Under the pieces are notes generated by a model. The model had not been told where the DNA came from, ran no database searches, and worked only from the letters and a program-made list of their open reading frames with translations. From Candidatus Peribacteria bacterium RIFOXYB1_FULL_54_35 (GTDB lineage Bacteria > Patescibacteriota > Gracilibacteria > Peribacterales > Peribacteraceae), in the NCBI GenBank assembly GCA_001787755.1, contig MFYJ01000007.1, positions 42,788 through 76,945 of the forward strand: a stretch of DNA of 34,158 nucleotides. Direction: 5' to 3'. Shown one piece after another: positions 1 to 7,387 of the stretch (position 1 is its first letter; each line of letters starts with the position of its first letter). The translations under genes and the position numbers were made by a program.

Positions 1-81
1 CTTCGGAGCTTCGGACGGGTTGCCGTCCAAGCCTTTCGCATGCGTCGTCTTCGGCAGGCTCAGACTCCTTGCTCAAGAGCT
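1..81. other. Intergenic start of window with hairpins
   Basis: No gene is visible. A hairpin with arms GGACGG and CCGTCC lies at about 13-28. A fragment resembling the dispersed CTTCGG/CTCAG palindrome family lies at about 50-65. On the minus strand this stretch is directly downstream of tRNA-Gly(TCC), so the hairpin could help end that transcript. Confidence 0.35.
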
Positions 82-155
82 TGGAGCGGGTAACGGGGAT
101 CGAACCCGTATCCTCAGCTTGGAAGGCTGATGCACTACCGTTGTGCTATACCCGC
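82..155 (-). tRNA. tRNA-Gly (anticodon TCC), CCA encoded
   Basis: The minus strand folds as a full cloverleaf. The acceptor stem GCGGGTA pairs with TACCCGC, followed by discriminator T and an encoded CCA at 82-84. The anticodon stem TCAGC/GCTGA encloses loop CTTCCAA, giving anticodon TCC (glycine). The T arm is ACGGG-TTCGATC-CCCGT. It is one of three glycine tRNAs in this window. A damaged partial copy lies on its 5' side. Confidence 0.96.
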
Positions 156-186
156 TGGTGAGAAAGGATGATGTGAATGGGAGGGG

Positions 187-305
187 GGAAGGCTGACTTG
201 CCCGGCCGTAGCCCGAGCTTCGCGAGGGCGAAGGCGGGTGCTCTAGCCGTTGCCTGCCCTGAGCGACCCCGCGAAGCGGGGGAGTCGAAGGGTGCTATAC
301 CCGCT
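187..305 (-). pseudogene. Broken duplicate of the 5' half of tRNA-Gly(TCC) with hairpin inserts
   Basis: Three blocks recur from the neighbouring tRNA in the same order. Bases 292-305 match 143-156 exactly (14 bases, acceptor and D stem). Bases around 240-250 resemble the D-loop side. Bases 187-196 match the anticodon-arm segment GGAAGGCTGA at 121-130. Between the blocks are two inserts rich in GC palindromes, about 251-291 and about 197-238. The first contains a member of the CCCTGAGC...TCGAAGGG repeat family. No T arm or 3' acceptor strand is visible, so it should not make a working tRNA. Confidence 0.6.
257..292. repeat. Dispersed palindromic repeat (CCCTGAGC...TCGAAGGG type)
   Basis: The ends are CCCTGAGCG and GTCGAAGGG, around a perfect inner hairpin ACCCCGC-GAA-GCGGGG-like core. 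Related copies with the same ends and different centres occur at 4646-4666, 4725-4746, 15384-15426 and 30618-30636. It sits inside the D-loop position of the broken tRNA-Gly copy. Confidence 0.6.
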
Positions 306-504
306 TTTGGGAGATGGAGGTGGAGCTTTGGGATCCGGAGAAAGAACAAGCGGGATAAGAATACAAAGAAAGACTGCTTCCGTGAAGAAGTTCCGGAGAA
401 ACCGAAGAAGATGTTCCCCGAAGAATGGTTTTGCCGCAAGAGCTCATCTGCGTACAATGCCGTAAAAGGAGCTTTTTTGCTTTCCCTCCGTGTCATTCTA
501 TCCG
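306..504. other. Intergenic region, no gene seen
   Basis: Short ORFs on both strands here show no recognisable domain. A possible extended -10 (TG-T-CATTCT) ends at 499, five bases before the ATG of the downstream glycosyltransferase. Confidence 0.4.
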
Positions 505-1395
505 ATGAAGAACACCCACATCACCGTTTCAGTCGTTGTGCCTGTTTTTCAGAATAGGGAAGGGGTGAAGGCGCTGCTCCGGGACCTGCGAGCCCAGACG
601 TTTCCCCGGGAACAGATGGAGGTGATCGTTGTCGACAATGGCGGAAATGGTGATCTTGCTGAGTTTGCAGATCCTGCGCACGGGGTTTTCGTTCTCCGTG
701 AGAGTGCGGCAGGTCCCTATGCCTGCAGGAACACCGGCATTCGTCATGCGCGCGGGGTAGTAATTGCGCTCACCGATTCCGATTGCCGTCTGGCTCCAAA
801 CTGGCTTGCTGCTGGTGTGCGCCAAGTTCTCTCCCTGCAGGGTGGTGTTGTTGCGGGGAGGATTGTCGTGACCACCTCTGCGAAACCCACTGCTGTGGAA
901 CTGTATGAGCAGGCAACGGTGTTTAGGCAGGAGGATATTGTTTCGAAGAGGCAGTATGCACTTACGGGGAATATGTTCGTGCCGAGGGCGTTTTTTGACA
1001 GAGTGGGTCTGTTCAATGCATCTCTGCTCTCCGGCGGTGATTATGAGTGGGGGGACCGTGCGTCCCGCAGGGGGGTTTCTTTTTCCTTCGGGCCTGATGC
1101 TGTGGTGTACCACAGGGCAAAGGCCTCATTTGTACCGTTCTTCCGCCGCATGTCACGTGTTGTGGACGGGCTTGTTTCGGTAGAGAAAAGACGACAGGGA
1201 ACGTTTTTTGCTCTGCTTCTTTCATTACTGAAAGACTATTCCTATAATTTCTCGAATCTCCGTGTCATTCTCATGAGTGGGCGCCTGGAAGGCATTTCGC
1301 AGAGAGTAAGAGCGCTGTGGGTCTGGTGCATTTTGCAGGGAGTCTGTGTCCTGCAGGTTCTTCGGTCATGCAGCACAGAGGAACGCTGCCGGTAG
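505..1395 (+). CDS. Family 2 glycosyltransferase
   Basis: A 296-residue GT-A type transferase that should move a sugar from a nucleotide-sugar donor onto an envelope acceptor. The N-terminus has the typical first strand and nucleotide site (VSVVVPVFQNREG, then EVIVVDNGG). An acidic DSDC motif stands in the DxD metal-binding position, and GGDYEWGDR resembles the acceptor/base motif of GT2 enzymes. The C-terminal third is hydrophobic and basic without a clear membrane span. An in-frame GTG at 490 would add five residues. The ATG at 505 is preferred because a -10-like TGTCATTCT lies just before it. It converges on the membrane glycosyltransferase at 1419 with a 23-base gap, suggesting an envelope-sugar locus. 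The acceptor cannot be told. Confidence 0.85.
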   Translation: MKNTHITVSVVVPVFQNREGVKALLRDLRAQTFPREQMEVIVVDNGGNGDLAEFADPAHGVFVLRESAAGPYACRNTGIRHARGVVIALTDSDCRLAPNWLAAGVRQVLSLQGGVVAGRIVVTTSAKPTAVELYEQATVFRQEDIVSKRQYALTGNMFVPRAFFDRVGLFNASLLSGGDYEWGDRASRRGVSFSFGPDAVVYHRAKASFVPFFRRMSRVVDGLVSVEKRRQGTFFALLLSLLKDYSYNFSNLRVILMSGRLEGISQRVRALWVWCILQGVCVLQVLRSCSTEERCR

Positions 1396-1418
1396 GAATG
1401 AGAGGTCTGTGCCCTCTG

Positions 1419-3080
1419 TCATTGGTACCGTGCAACCAGGCACATGTACTCACCCAAAGGGGTCTTTTCACCCCACACCAGAGACGCTTTTTTCGTTTCT
1501 ATATCTTCCAATGTTCTTTGGTCGTCAGGATAGTTGGAGATGGCAAAATAGGGGTTTCTCTCAGGCCGTTTGGATGTGGAACGGAATCGGGCAAGTTTTC
1601 TGTCCTGGAAGAAGGTGCCTTGCCTCAGTCGGATTAGTTGAATGTAAGTCGGAGGGTTGATGCTTCGGAGATACACTCGGGTATTCGACTGGGCATTCTC
1701 TTGCGACACAAGAATGGCATGCGGCATGCACACTTCCCAGTAATCTCCAGTGAAATGTTTCTTATTTGTCATCCCCAGGAGCGGGTTAATGTAGATGTAG
1801 GAGTACTTGCCCCACGAGGCGTACGAGAGGAGAGATACAATAACGATGAGGGTGGAGAGCCAGTATTTTGTTGTTTTCCTGAGCGATCCGAGGCCAAGTG
1901 CTGCGGCAGAAAACAGTATTGGGTAGAGGAAGAGTATATGTCTCTCCTCGTTGTAGAGATTCGGTGAAATCACGATCACAGCAAGGAAACTGAGCAGCGT
2001 GACGATCCACATCCATAGATGCAAAGAGATATGCCATGTGCCGGCAGAGGTGGGGATGGCGAGGAGACTTCCTTCTTTCCTGTGGTGGATGAAAGGAAGG
2101 ATGATGCCAAGCAGTGCCAGTGCTGTAACGGCGGGATGTGCTATGACAATGATCCATGCCAGTGCATACCAACGGGGGATCGCTTCAGGGGTGAACTGCA
2201 TGCCAAACACTCTCGTCGATAGTCCTCTTGGGTGGTGCGAGTAGAAGGAGAGAGTTTTCTCCATGGAGCCGAAGAATCCCTCTGACCAGACGGAGGGAAG
2301 GAGGAGGCTGATGGTGAGTATGCCGCTGATGATTGGAATGATGGCCAACAGCAGTCTCTTCCTCTTTCCCATGTCTCTCCGGAGCAGAGAAACAAGTATG
2401 CATGCAGCGGAAGTCATAACAAAATGCAGGAGGAGCGGTGTTCTCATGAGGTACGGCACAACCGATACCATGCCGAGCAGGACGAGTGAGGAAAGCCATC
2501 GCGTCGAGATTATTTCCTGGCGGTCGAAGCAGAACCGGAACAGTTGCCACTGTATCAGCGTGATGATGAGGTAGGCGCTCGCAGCCGGAAAATCCTTCAC
2601 ATTCACGAGGGCGTGTCCTCCGAAGCGGATAACCCCAAAGACACAGCAGGTCGCGAGGAGCGCGGTAGCCAGGGATATGCCATTTTTTCGGAGCAGAACG
2701 AAATGCAGGAAGAGGGTGGTGGGGAAGAGGGCAAACACGAGTGCGTGGCGCACCCAATAAGGATCCTGGAGAGGGTAGAAGATGTATTCGGTTGCAATCC
2801 CAAGGAAGAGTTCTGTGAGAGGGCCGTACAGCTTCAACGTTGCTATTTGTTCTTCTGGGTACAAATGGAAGAGCGATAGCACGTATTTGCTGTACATATG
2901 CTGCCATACGTCATCCCATCCGAAGGCTGCACTGTATGTCATCAGTGCACCCCCAATGGCGAAACCGCCGAGAAACACCAGTACGATGCTCAGCCAAAGG
3001 GGAAAATTCCGTGGTTTTCCCGCTCGAATTTCTGTCACTGTGGCCTCCGATGGTATGGTAGGTGAGGGTTGTGGCACCAC
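1419..3080 (-). CDS. Multi-span membrane glycosyltransferase, GT-C-like
   Basis: A 553-residue protein with roughly eleven hydrophobic segments. The first span covers residues 28-49. It is followed directly by FGWDDVWQH with an acidic pair at D56-D57, the place where GT-C enzymes (PMT/ArnT type) carry catalytic acids in the first external loop. Further loops are short and basic, and the last about 90 residues form a soluble domain. By analogy it would take lipid-linked sugars and glycosylate proteins or glycans outside the membrane. The start is uncertain: the first codon is GTG at 3080, followed by a second GTG, and no ATG comes before residue 47. It faces the GT2 gene tail to tail. A polymerase or flippase role cannot be excluded. 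Confidence 0.65.
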   Translation of the reverse strand: MVPQPSPTIPSEATVTEIRAGKPRNFPLWLSIVLVFLGGFAIGGALMTYSAAFGWDDVWQHMYSKYVLSLFHLYPEEQIATLKLYGPLTELFLGIATEYIFYPLQDPYWVRHALVFALFPTTLFLHFVLLRKNGISLATALLATCCVFGVIRFGGHALVNVKDFPAASAYLIITLIQWQLFRFCFDRQEIISTRWLSSLVLLGMVSVVPYLMRTPLLLHFVMTSAACILVSLLRRDMGKRKRLLLAIIPIISGILTISLLLPSVWSEGFFGSMEKTLSFYSHHPRGLSTRVFGMQFTPEAIPRWYALAWIIVIAHPAVTALALLGIILPFIHHRKEGSLLAIPTSAGTWHISLHLWMWIVTLLSFLAVIVISPNLYNEERHILFLYPILFSAAALGLGSLRKTTKYWLSTLIVIVSLLSYASWGKYSYIYINPLLGMTNKKHFTGDYWEVCMPHAILVSQENAQSNTRVYLRSINPPTYIQLIRLRQGTFFQDRKLARFRSTSKRPERNPYFAISNYPDDQRTLEDIETKKASLVWGEKTPLGEYMCLVARYQ

Positions 3081-3123
3081 CGGCGCATCCTAACATGTGT
3101 TCTCTTTGCTGTGCAGTGTTTGT

Positions 3124-3414
3124 TCACTGGGCGTTCCGTTTGAGAATCGCAAGGATGCGTTTCTCGCTGGGTGTAGTCCAGGGGTGGCAGGAGAGCAGGC
3201 GTTTGATGAGCAGTGGCATCCCTCCGATCATCCCTCTGTCAGCGATGACCTGTTTTCCATACTCTGAGCATGTTGGTTGGTGCCGGCAGAAACCGTAGGG
3301 ATACATGCTTTTGAGTTGCCCATGGTCGGGTGAGAGTGTGGCTTGGTACAGCCCGATGAGATACATAATGCTCTTGCGTGGGATCAGCCGGATGTGTCGA
3401 AGCACGTTGCGCAT
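3124..3414 (-). CDS. yidD: Membrane protein insertion efficiency factor YidD
   Basis: A 96-residue protein with the YidD signature: RHQPTCSEYGKQVI at residues 44-57, then KRLLSCHPW at 71-79. The conserved cysteines are C43, C49 and C76. YidD is a small membrane-associated protein that assists YidC and Sec in inserting membrane proteins. It is usually found in the rnpA-yidD-yidC cluster, but here it stands apart from those genes. A hydrophobic amphipathic stretch (residues 15-26) fits membrane binding. It is divergent from the small membrane gene at 3460, and the 45-base gap must hold both promoters. Confidence 0.9.
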   Translation of the reverse strand: MRNVLRHIRLIPRKSIMYLIGLYQATLSPDHGQLKSMYPYGFCRHQPTCSEYGKQVIADRGMIGGMPLLIKRLLSCHPWTTPSEKRILAILKRNAQ

Positions 3415-3459
3415 GACAGGGAGGAACTGTAGGCTCAGTGTACCCTTTCTGTTCTGCCC

Positions 3460-3750
3460 ATGCTCACTGCAAACGACATTCTCATCGGCTTAGAGATTGC
3501 CGTCGCAATCATGTTCATTGTCGTTCTCTACCATGCACTTTTCATTGCTGTAGATGTCCGCAAGATTGTCCGGCGTATCGAAAATATCACGGGGCAGCTG
3601 GAGGATGTGTTTATGAAGCCTATTTCCATCGCGGAACATCTCATGGAGTACGCGATAGATCTCTTTGAGGAGAAAACTACGGAATCCAAGAAGCAGAAAA
3701 AGAAGAAAGTGGCATCCAAGAAGGGTGCGAAGAAAACCGCTGAAACGTAA
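3460..3750 (+). CDS. Small single-span membrane protein with lysine-rich tail
   Basis: A 96-residue protein of unknown function. Residues 7-30 form one membrane span. Residues 33-65 look like an amphipathic helix with alternating charge. The last 30 residues are extremely lysine-rich and probably cytoplasmic, where they could touch nucleic acid or phospholipid. The next gene starts five bases after its stop, so the two are very likely cotranscribed and may work together at the membrane. Confidence 0.7.
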   Translation: MLTANDILIGLEIAVAIMFIVVLYHALFIAVDVRKIVRRIENITGQLEDVFMKPISIAEHLMEYAIDLFEEKTTESKKQKKKKVASKKGAKKTAET

Positions 3751-3755
3751 TCTCT

Positions 3756-4046
3756 ATGGCTTCAAAAAACTCCAGTACCGACAGGCAGCTCCAACGTTCC
3801 ATTGAACATCTGGAGCACACTATCCGGGAATTGCCAGAGCAGTATGCTGCCGTCTTTCATCCCGGGAAAAACCTCCTCTTACACTTTCTGCGGGGTATCG
3901 TGTACGGTCTTGGGATGATTACAGCCGTGGCGCTTGTCATTCCGCTTGCGATTCTGCTCGTTCAGCAGGTGCAATGGGTCCCTCTCTTCGGAAATTTCCT
4001 GAGCGAAGTTGTGTTCCGCATGGAGGAGGTGCGCTCGCTCAAATGA
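3756..4046 (+). CDS. Small membrane protein, DUF5665-like
   Basis: A 96-residue protein. The N-terminal 35 residues form a charged helix (RQLQRSIEHLEHTIRELPEQ). A loop follows, then one long hydrophobic hairpin (about 47-80), beginning FLRGIVYGLGMITAVAL and ending WVPLFGNFLSEVV. This layout resembles the DUF5665 family of short bacterial membrane proteins with no known role. The family name is from memory of the pattern. It is the second gene of a two-gene operon with the lysine-tailed protein, and its last eight bases overlap the 3' end of the convergent gene at 4039. Confidence 0.7.
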   Translation: MASKNSSTDRQLQRSIEHLEHTIRELPEQYAAVFHPGKNLLLHFLRGIVYGLGMITAVALVIPLAILLVQQVQWVPLFGNFLSEVVFRMEEVRSLK

Positions 4047-4584
4047 CCGTTTGCTTATCCACGAAGATCTTCACGTAGAGGCGCTTGAGCATTTCATGCG
4101 ATGCCTCCAGGAGTTCAGCAAGTAGCGCGTTGAGCCTGCGAATACGTGCGTAGAGGCGATTGATCTGGAAAGCCGTTCCCGGCTTGGTCGCGCGGCGTGC
4201 CGCATACCTCACCTGTTTCTGCAGTTTCTTCACTTCTTTCTCAATATGTGTCCTGAGGTGTTTCTGCATTACTGGAGTATCAGGCAGGTTTGCAATGGCC
4301 AGCTCGCGCAGGGAGATTTCCTGTTCATCGTCCCCCTGTTTTGCTCCTGCTGCCCCTGAACCGCCCATGTCGCCGGAACGGTCTTCACCAATAGTCTCGC
4401 TCACCCGGTCAAGCAGCACGAGTGTCTCGAGGAGGCCCTCGAGTTTTTTTGGCTGCGAAACAATCAGCGTTGGCGATACCTCGACTGATGTTTCGTTCTG
4501 TTTGCCTGCTTCTGGGGAAGCATGAGAAGGCATTCTGCGTATATTTTCTCTTTTTTTGGCCAAAAAGTCAATCTGAGTCGACAT
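4039..4584 (-). CDS. Hypothetical protein with coiled-coil C-terminus
   Basis: 181 residues, not recognised. The N-terminal 90 residues are polar and low in order, with a glycine/serine/aspartate-rich stretch. The C-terminal 90 residues are strongly helical and basic (KEVKKLQKQVRYAARR, then RLYARIRRLNALLAELLEA), suggesting a coiled coil or RNA/protein-binding helix pair. The reading frame is open upstream, but the ATG at 4584 is chosen because the box TAGCAT lies eight bases before it on the minus strand, matching the leaderless pattern seen across this window. That promoter overlaps the first promoter of the HIT tandem repeat. Confidence 0.6.
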   Translation of the reverse strand: MSTQIDFLAKKRENIRRMPSHASPEAGKQNETSVEVSPTLIVSQPKKLEGLLETLVLLDRVSETIGEDRSGDMGGSGAAGAKQGDDEQEISLRELAIANLPDTPVMQKHLRTHIEKEVKKLQKQVRYAARRATKPGTAFQINRLYARIRRLNALLAELLEASHEMLKRLYVKIFVDKQTVI

Positions 4585-4592
4585 TCTGAGAC

Positions 4593-4601
4593 ATGCTAGG
4601 C
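4593..4601 (+). promoter_or_regulatory. Extended -10 box upstream of first HIT-leader copy
   Basis: TGCTAGGCT reads as TG-C-TAGGCT and ends 22 bases before the ATG at 4624. The same spacing (21 bases) is repeated in front of the ATGs at 4703 and 4783. The same bases on the other strand contain TAGCAT for the divergent gene. Confidence 0.4.
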
Positions 4602-4623
4602 TAGGGAACATTCCCTCTCTTCT

Positions 4624-4710
4624 ATGAGCGAAAGAACCATCTTCCACCCTTCGATTTTCTCAGGGTGTTCTCTGCTATTATTCCATCCTCCACTACTCAG
4701 CTATGTCTGA
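4624..4710 (+). CDS. Possible 28-residue leader ORF, copy 1
   Basis: Starts MSERTIFHPSIF, almost the HIT N-terminus (MTERTIFH), then reads through the palindrome and leader. Its TGA at 4708 overlaps the start region of the second copy. It may be a translated leader or just a decayed duplicate. No evidence of selection can be judged here. Confidence 0.3.
   Translation: MSERTIFHPSIFSGCSLLLFHPPLLSYV
4646..4666. repeat. Palindromic repeat in HIT leader copy 1
   Basis: ACCCTTCGA at the left and TCAGGGT at the right form a hairpin. It belongs to the same family as 257-292, 4725-4746, 15384-15426 and 30618-30636. Confidence 0.6.
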
Positions 4711-4786
4711 AAGAACTGTCTTCCACCCTTCGATTTCACTCAGGGTGTCCTCTGCTATGATCGCATTCCCCATTGTTACTCTATGA
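4703..4786 (+). CDS. Possible 27-residue leader ORF, copy 2
   Basis: Starts MSERTVFHPSIS and stops at TGA 4784-4786, which overlaps the ATG of the HIT gene (ATGA at 4783). Such an overlap would allow translational coupling. Equally it may be a fossil of the tandem duplication. Confidence 0.3.
   Translation: MSERTVFHPSISLRVSSAMIAFPIVTL
4725..4746. repeat. Palindromic repeat in HIT leader copy 2
   Basis: ACCCTTCGA and CTCAGGGT flank a short centre. It has the same position within the 80-bp unit as the element at 4646-4666. Confidence 0.6.
4753..4761 (+). promoter_or_regulatory. Extended -10 box for the HIT gene
   Basis: TGCTATGAT, that is TG-C-TATGAT, ends 21 bases before the HIT ATG. Its sister in copy 1 is TGCTATTAT at 4673-4681. 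Confidence 0.6.
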
Positions 4787-5127
4787 CTGAAAGAACCATC
4801 TTCCACAGAATTCTGGATGGGGAGATCCCGGCAGAGAAAGTATACGAGGATGATGAAGTGCTCGTGTTCAAAGATATTCACCCAAAGGCGCCGACGCATC
4901 TTCTCTTCATCCCCAAGAAGGAATTTGTCCCCTCCATTGCAGACCTAACCGAGGAGACGCTCCATGTGCCTGCGATGCTCATCTACAAAGCCAAGCAGCT
5001 TGCGGATAGGCACGGGATAGACGGGTATCAGCTCAGGTTCCATGTCGGGCACAGCGGGGGACAGGAGGTGTTTTACCTGCACCTGCATTTTTTGAGCCAG
5101 CAGAGTCTGGAGGAGGAGGAGAGTTAG
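4783..5127 (+). CDS. HIT family protein (HINT-like) with altered triad
   Basis: A 114-residue histidine-triad nucleotide-binding protein. Family members cleave nucleoside phosphoramidates or adenylates. The N-terminus (TIFHRILDGEIPAEKVYEDDEVLVFKD) and PTHLLFIPKK are typical of the HINT branch. The triad segment reads EVFYLHLHFLS. The catalytic and third histidines (H100, H102) are present, but the first triad histidine is Tyr98 (codon TAC in place of CAC/CAT). The usual Asn-x-Gly just upstream reads FHVG. The usual C-terminal GGR...P end is replaced by an acidic EEEES tail. Its 3' end overlaps the convergent HAD gene by four bases. The start is repeated twice upstream in an 80-bp tandem array. 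Activity may be reduced or changed. Confidence 0.85.
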   Translation: MTERTIFHRILDGEIPAEKVYEDDEVLVFKDIHPKAPTHLLFIPKKEFVPSIADLTEETLHVPAMLIYKAKQLADRHGIDGYQLRFHVGHSGGQEVFYLHLHFLSQQSLEEEES

Positions 5128-5774
5128 ATCAGAGACTGCAGCCGTTCCACACTCAGTTCATTAAAGTTTGTTATGACAAAATCTGCCTGCGAGAGGTCCT
5201 GCGGTGTACCGTCGGGGAAATCGACGCCAATGCATTGCATGCCTGCAGTTTTCGCTGCGAGAATGCCGTTCGTTGCATCTTCAATGGCGATGCAAGTTTC
5301 CGGCCTCACTCCAAGTTTCTTGGCTGTGAGCAGGTAGATAGCAGGTTTCGGTTTCCCCTCATGCTCTCCAATGTCTTCTGCAGTGACGATGGCTCGAAAA
5401 TACCCAATGATACCCTGATTCTTCAGGATGTGCCTTACCCATTCCCCCGGTGCTGATGAAGCTACAGCAAGGGGTATGGTTGCCTTCTGCAGTTTTCCTA
5501 GAAGAACTGTCATTCCCTCGATCAGAGAGCACTGTTCGTACACGCGACGTGCAATGTCTCTGTACTTTTCCAAGTATTTCTCAAGAGAAATAGCTATCTT
5601 GTATTCTTTTTTGAAGAGTTCATAGGAGCCAGCCATCGTCATCCCGACGATCTTGTGATGATCGGCTTCGTTCCAGTGAGGGATCACAGAGTTGAAGAAC
5701 TTCTTTTCTTCTCTGCGCCAGTATTTTTCACTGTCGACAATGACTCCGTCGAAATCGAAGATAATGGCATCCAT
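5124..5774 (-). CDS. HAD superfamily hydrolase, beta-phosphoglucomutase-like
   Basis: 216 residues with all HAD motifs: motif I DFDGVIVDS (residues 7-15; nucleophile and acid aspartates), motif II AVASSAP, motif III lysine in EGKPKPAIY, and motif IV IAIEDATNG. The helical cap between motif I and II fits subfamily IA, which includes beta-phosphoglucomutase and sugar-phosphate phosphatases. The substrate cannot be told. It starts 11 bases after the S1 stop on the same strand, so it is probably the second gene of an S1-HAD operon. Confidence 0.85.
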   Translation of the reverse strand: MDAIIFDFDGVIVDSEKYWRREEKKFFNSVIPHWNEADHHKIVGMTMAGSYELFKKEYKIAISLEKYLEKYRDIARRVYEQCSLIEGMTVLLGKLQKATIPLAVASSAPGEWVRHILKNQGIIGYFRAIVTAEDIGEHEGKPKPAIYLLTAKKLGVRPETCIAIEDATNGILAAKTAGMQCIGVDFPDGTPQDLSQADFVITNFNELSVERLQSLI

Positions 5775-5785
5775 CGCAGGCTTGG

Positions 5786-7264
5786 TTAGGCCGAGAAGCC
5801 AGCTGCTTTCGCTGTTTTCTCGTCCTTGAAGTACAGGCGGTTCTCTTCCTTGATCTTCTTTCCCTGTGCGCTGTTCAATGGATAGTACTTCTTGCCCGAC
5901 TTGGAGGCGACGAACTCAGCATCTTTCACTGAGGGCACCTCTTCCTCACTGAAGAGCGTCTGTGGTTCACTTTTGCCCTCCGGTGCTTTTTCCTTTCCTT
6001 GCTTTGTGGCCTTCTTCTTCGTGCTCTTCTTTTCCTCCACCTCCTCTTCCTTCACTTTCTCTTTTTCAATTTTCTTTTCCTTTCCTTCCTTACCGGCTTC
6101 TTTCTCTGTTTTTCTCTTCGCTTCTTCCTCTGCCTGTTCCCTCTTGATGCGTTCGAGAGTCTCCTTATCAATCGGTTTGATAGCCTTAATGGAGAGGCCG
6201 ATGCGCCGTTCATCAATATCGATGTTAATCACCTGTGCATCGACTTTCTGGCCGATGGTCAGCACCTCGGAAGGATCGGTCACTTTGTGATGTGCGAGTT
6301 CCGTGAGATGGACCAGGCCGTTGATGTCTTTCTCCAGTTTCAGGAACGCTCCGTAGTCTGCGAAACGCACGACAGTGCCCTGTACCCTCTTGCCGACAGG
6401 GTAGCGTTCTGCGATTTCTTCCCATGGGTCGCGTGTGAGCTGCTTGATACTGAGAGAGAGCTTATCGCTGTCTATGCCGATAATCTTCACCTGTACCTTG
6501 TCGCCCACTTCAGCGTATTCGGACGGATTCTTCACATGTCCCCAGGCAATTTCGGAAATGTGCACCAGGCCTTCAAGCCCCTCGAATGCAACGAAGAGCC
6601 CAAACTTCACCACACCGGTGACAATGCCCTCCTTTATTTCGCCGACCTTGAGCGATTCGAGTGCTTTGGAGCGCTCCTCTGCGAGTGCTTCGCGCTCGGA
6701 AACCACGATCTTTCCTGCTTCTTCATCCATCGTGATGATTTTTACGGTGAACGTGTGGCCAATGTATTTCGCGAGCCGCTGCATGATTTCGCTGGTATCC
6801 GCGTTATTGACGCGGGGGTAGTGCATGGGTGCGAGCTGACTGACGGGCAGGAACGTGCGGATGCCATCAATGTTTGCAAGGAGTCCTCCTTTGTTAGCCT
6901 CCTGTGCAATGAATGACATTGTTTTGCTGTTTTCGATAATCTCATGGAAGCGTTCCCATGCTTTCTGCTGGCTGGCCATCCGCAGGCTCAGGACATACAT
7001 TCCTTCATTGTTCTCCTCTTCCAGTACCATGGCAGAAACAGTGTCGCCGATGTTGAGCTCCCGGAAAGTGTTGAATGAGTCCCGGAGCTCTCTTCCCGAA
7101 ATAATGCCGGTGACGGTGCCGCCAATGTCCAGGAGTAATTTGTTCTTTCCGCGGAACACCACAGTGCCTTCTATGAGCTGCCCCGGACGGACACGCACGA
7201 TAGGTGGTGCTTCCTTGAGCAGTTTTTCCATGACGGAGTTCTTTTTTGCGTTGGTTGTACTCAT
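5786..7264 (-). CDS. rpsA: Ribosomal protein S1-like, four S1 domains plus tail domain
   Basis: 492 residues. Four OB-fold S1 repeats follow one another. Domain 1 is at about 27-98. Domain 2 is at about 110-195 and is divergent. Domain 3 is at about 207-276 (GIVTGVVKFGLFVAFEGLEG). Domain 4 is at about 293-364 (GTVVRFADYGAFLKL). S1 binds mRNA on the 30S subunit. Next comes a Lys/Glu-rich linker of about 80 residues. The last 42 residues begin FVASKSGKKYYPLNSAQ and end with YFKDEKTAKAAGFSA. That end resembles Ada-type metal-binding modules but lacks cysteines. The ATG at 7264 is preferred over the in-frame start at 7282 because the domain begins soon after it. No Shine-Dalgarno is visible. Confidence 0.88.
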   Translation of the reverse strand: MSTTNAKKNSVMEKLLKEAPPIVRVRPGQLIEGTVVFRGKNKLLLDIGGTVTGIISGRELRDSFNTFRELNIGDTVSAMVLEEENNEGMYVLSLRMASQQKAWERFHEIIENSKTMSFIAQEANKGGLLANIDGIRTFLPVSQLAPMHYPRVNNADTSEIMQRLAKYIGHTFTVKIITMDEEAGKIVVSEREALAEERSKALESLKVGEIKEGIVTGVVKFGLFVAFEGLEGLVHISEIAWGHVKNPSEYAEVGDKVQVKIIGIDSDKLSLSIKQLTRDPWEEIAERYPVGKRVQGTVVRFADYGAFLKLEKDINGLVHLTELAHHKVTDPSEVLTIGQKVDAQVINIDIDERRIGLSIKAIKPIDKETLERIKREQAEEEAKRKTEKEAGKEGKEKKIEKEKVKEEEVEEKKSTKKKATKQGKEKAPEGKSEPQTLFSEEEVPSVKDAEFVASKSGKKYYPLNSAQGKKIKEENRLYFKDEKTAKAAGFSA

Positions 7265-7387
7265 ACAGAAAGAGTGGTGCAAGCGGGAGGAAATAAGCGA
7301 GGTGGGCCAAGCAGTCCTTGCACGAGCAACTTGCTCAGTCCTGCAGTACTTTCTCAGAGAGGGTGGTGATCTGTCAAGGAATCAAGA

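Larger units (their letters stand above)
4622..4782 (+). repeat. Two 80-bp tandem copies of the HIT gene start region
   Basis: Copy 1 (4622-4700) and copy 2 (4701-4780) each begin with a near copy of the first 26 bases of the HIT gene, CTATG..GAAAGAACC..CTTCCAC. They then switch to a CCCTTCGA...CAGGGT palindrome, then an extended -10 (TGCTATTAT or TGCTATGAT), then a C-rich leader. The third copy of the start is the real HIT gene at 4783. The period is 79-80 bases. Confidence 0.85.

Noticed and set aside
187-305. A functional tRNA with introns
   Set aside because: The T arm and 3' acceptor strand are missing, and an intact tRNA for the same codon is adjacent.
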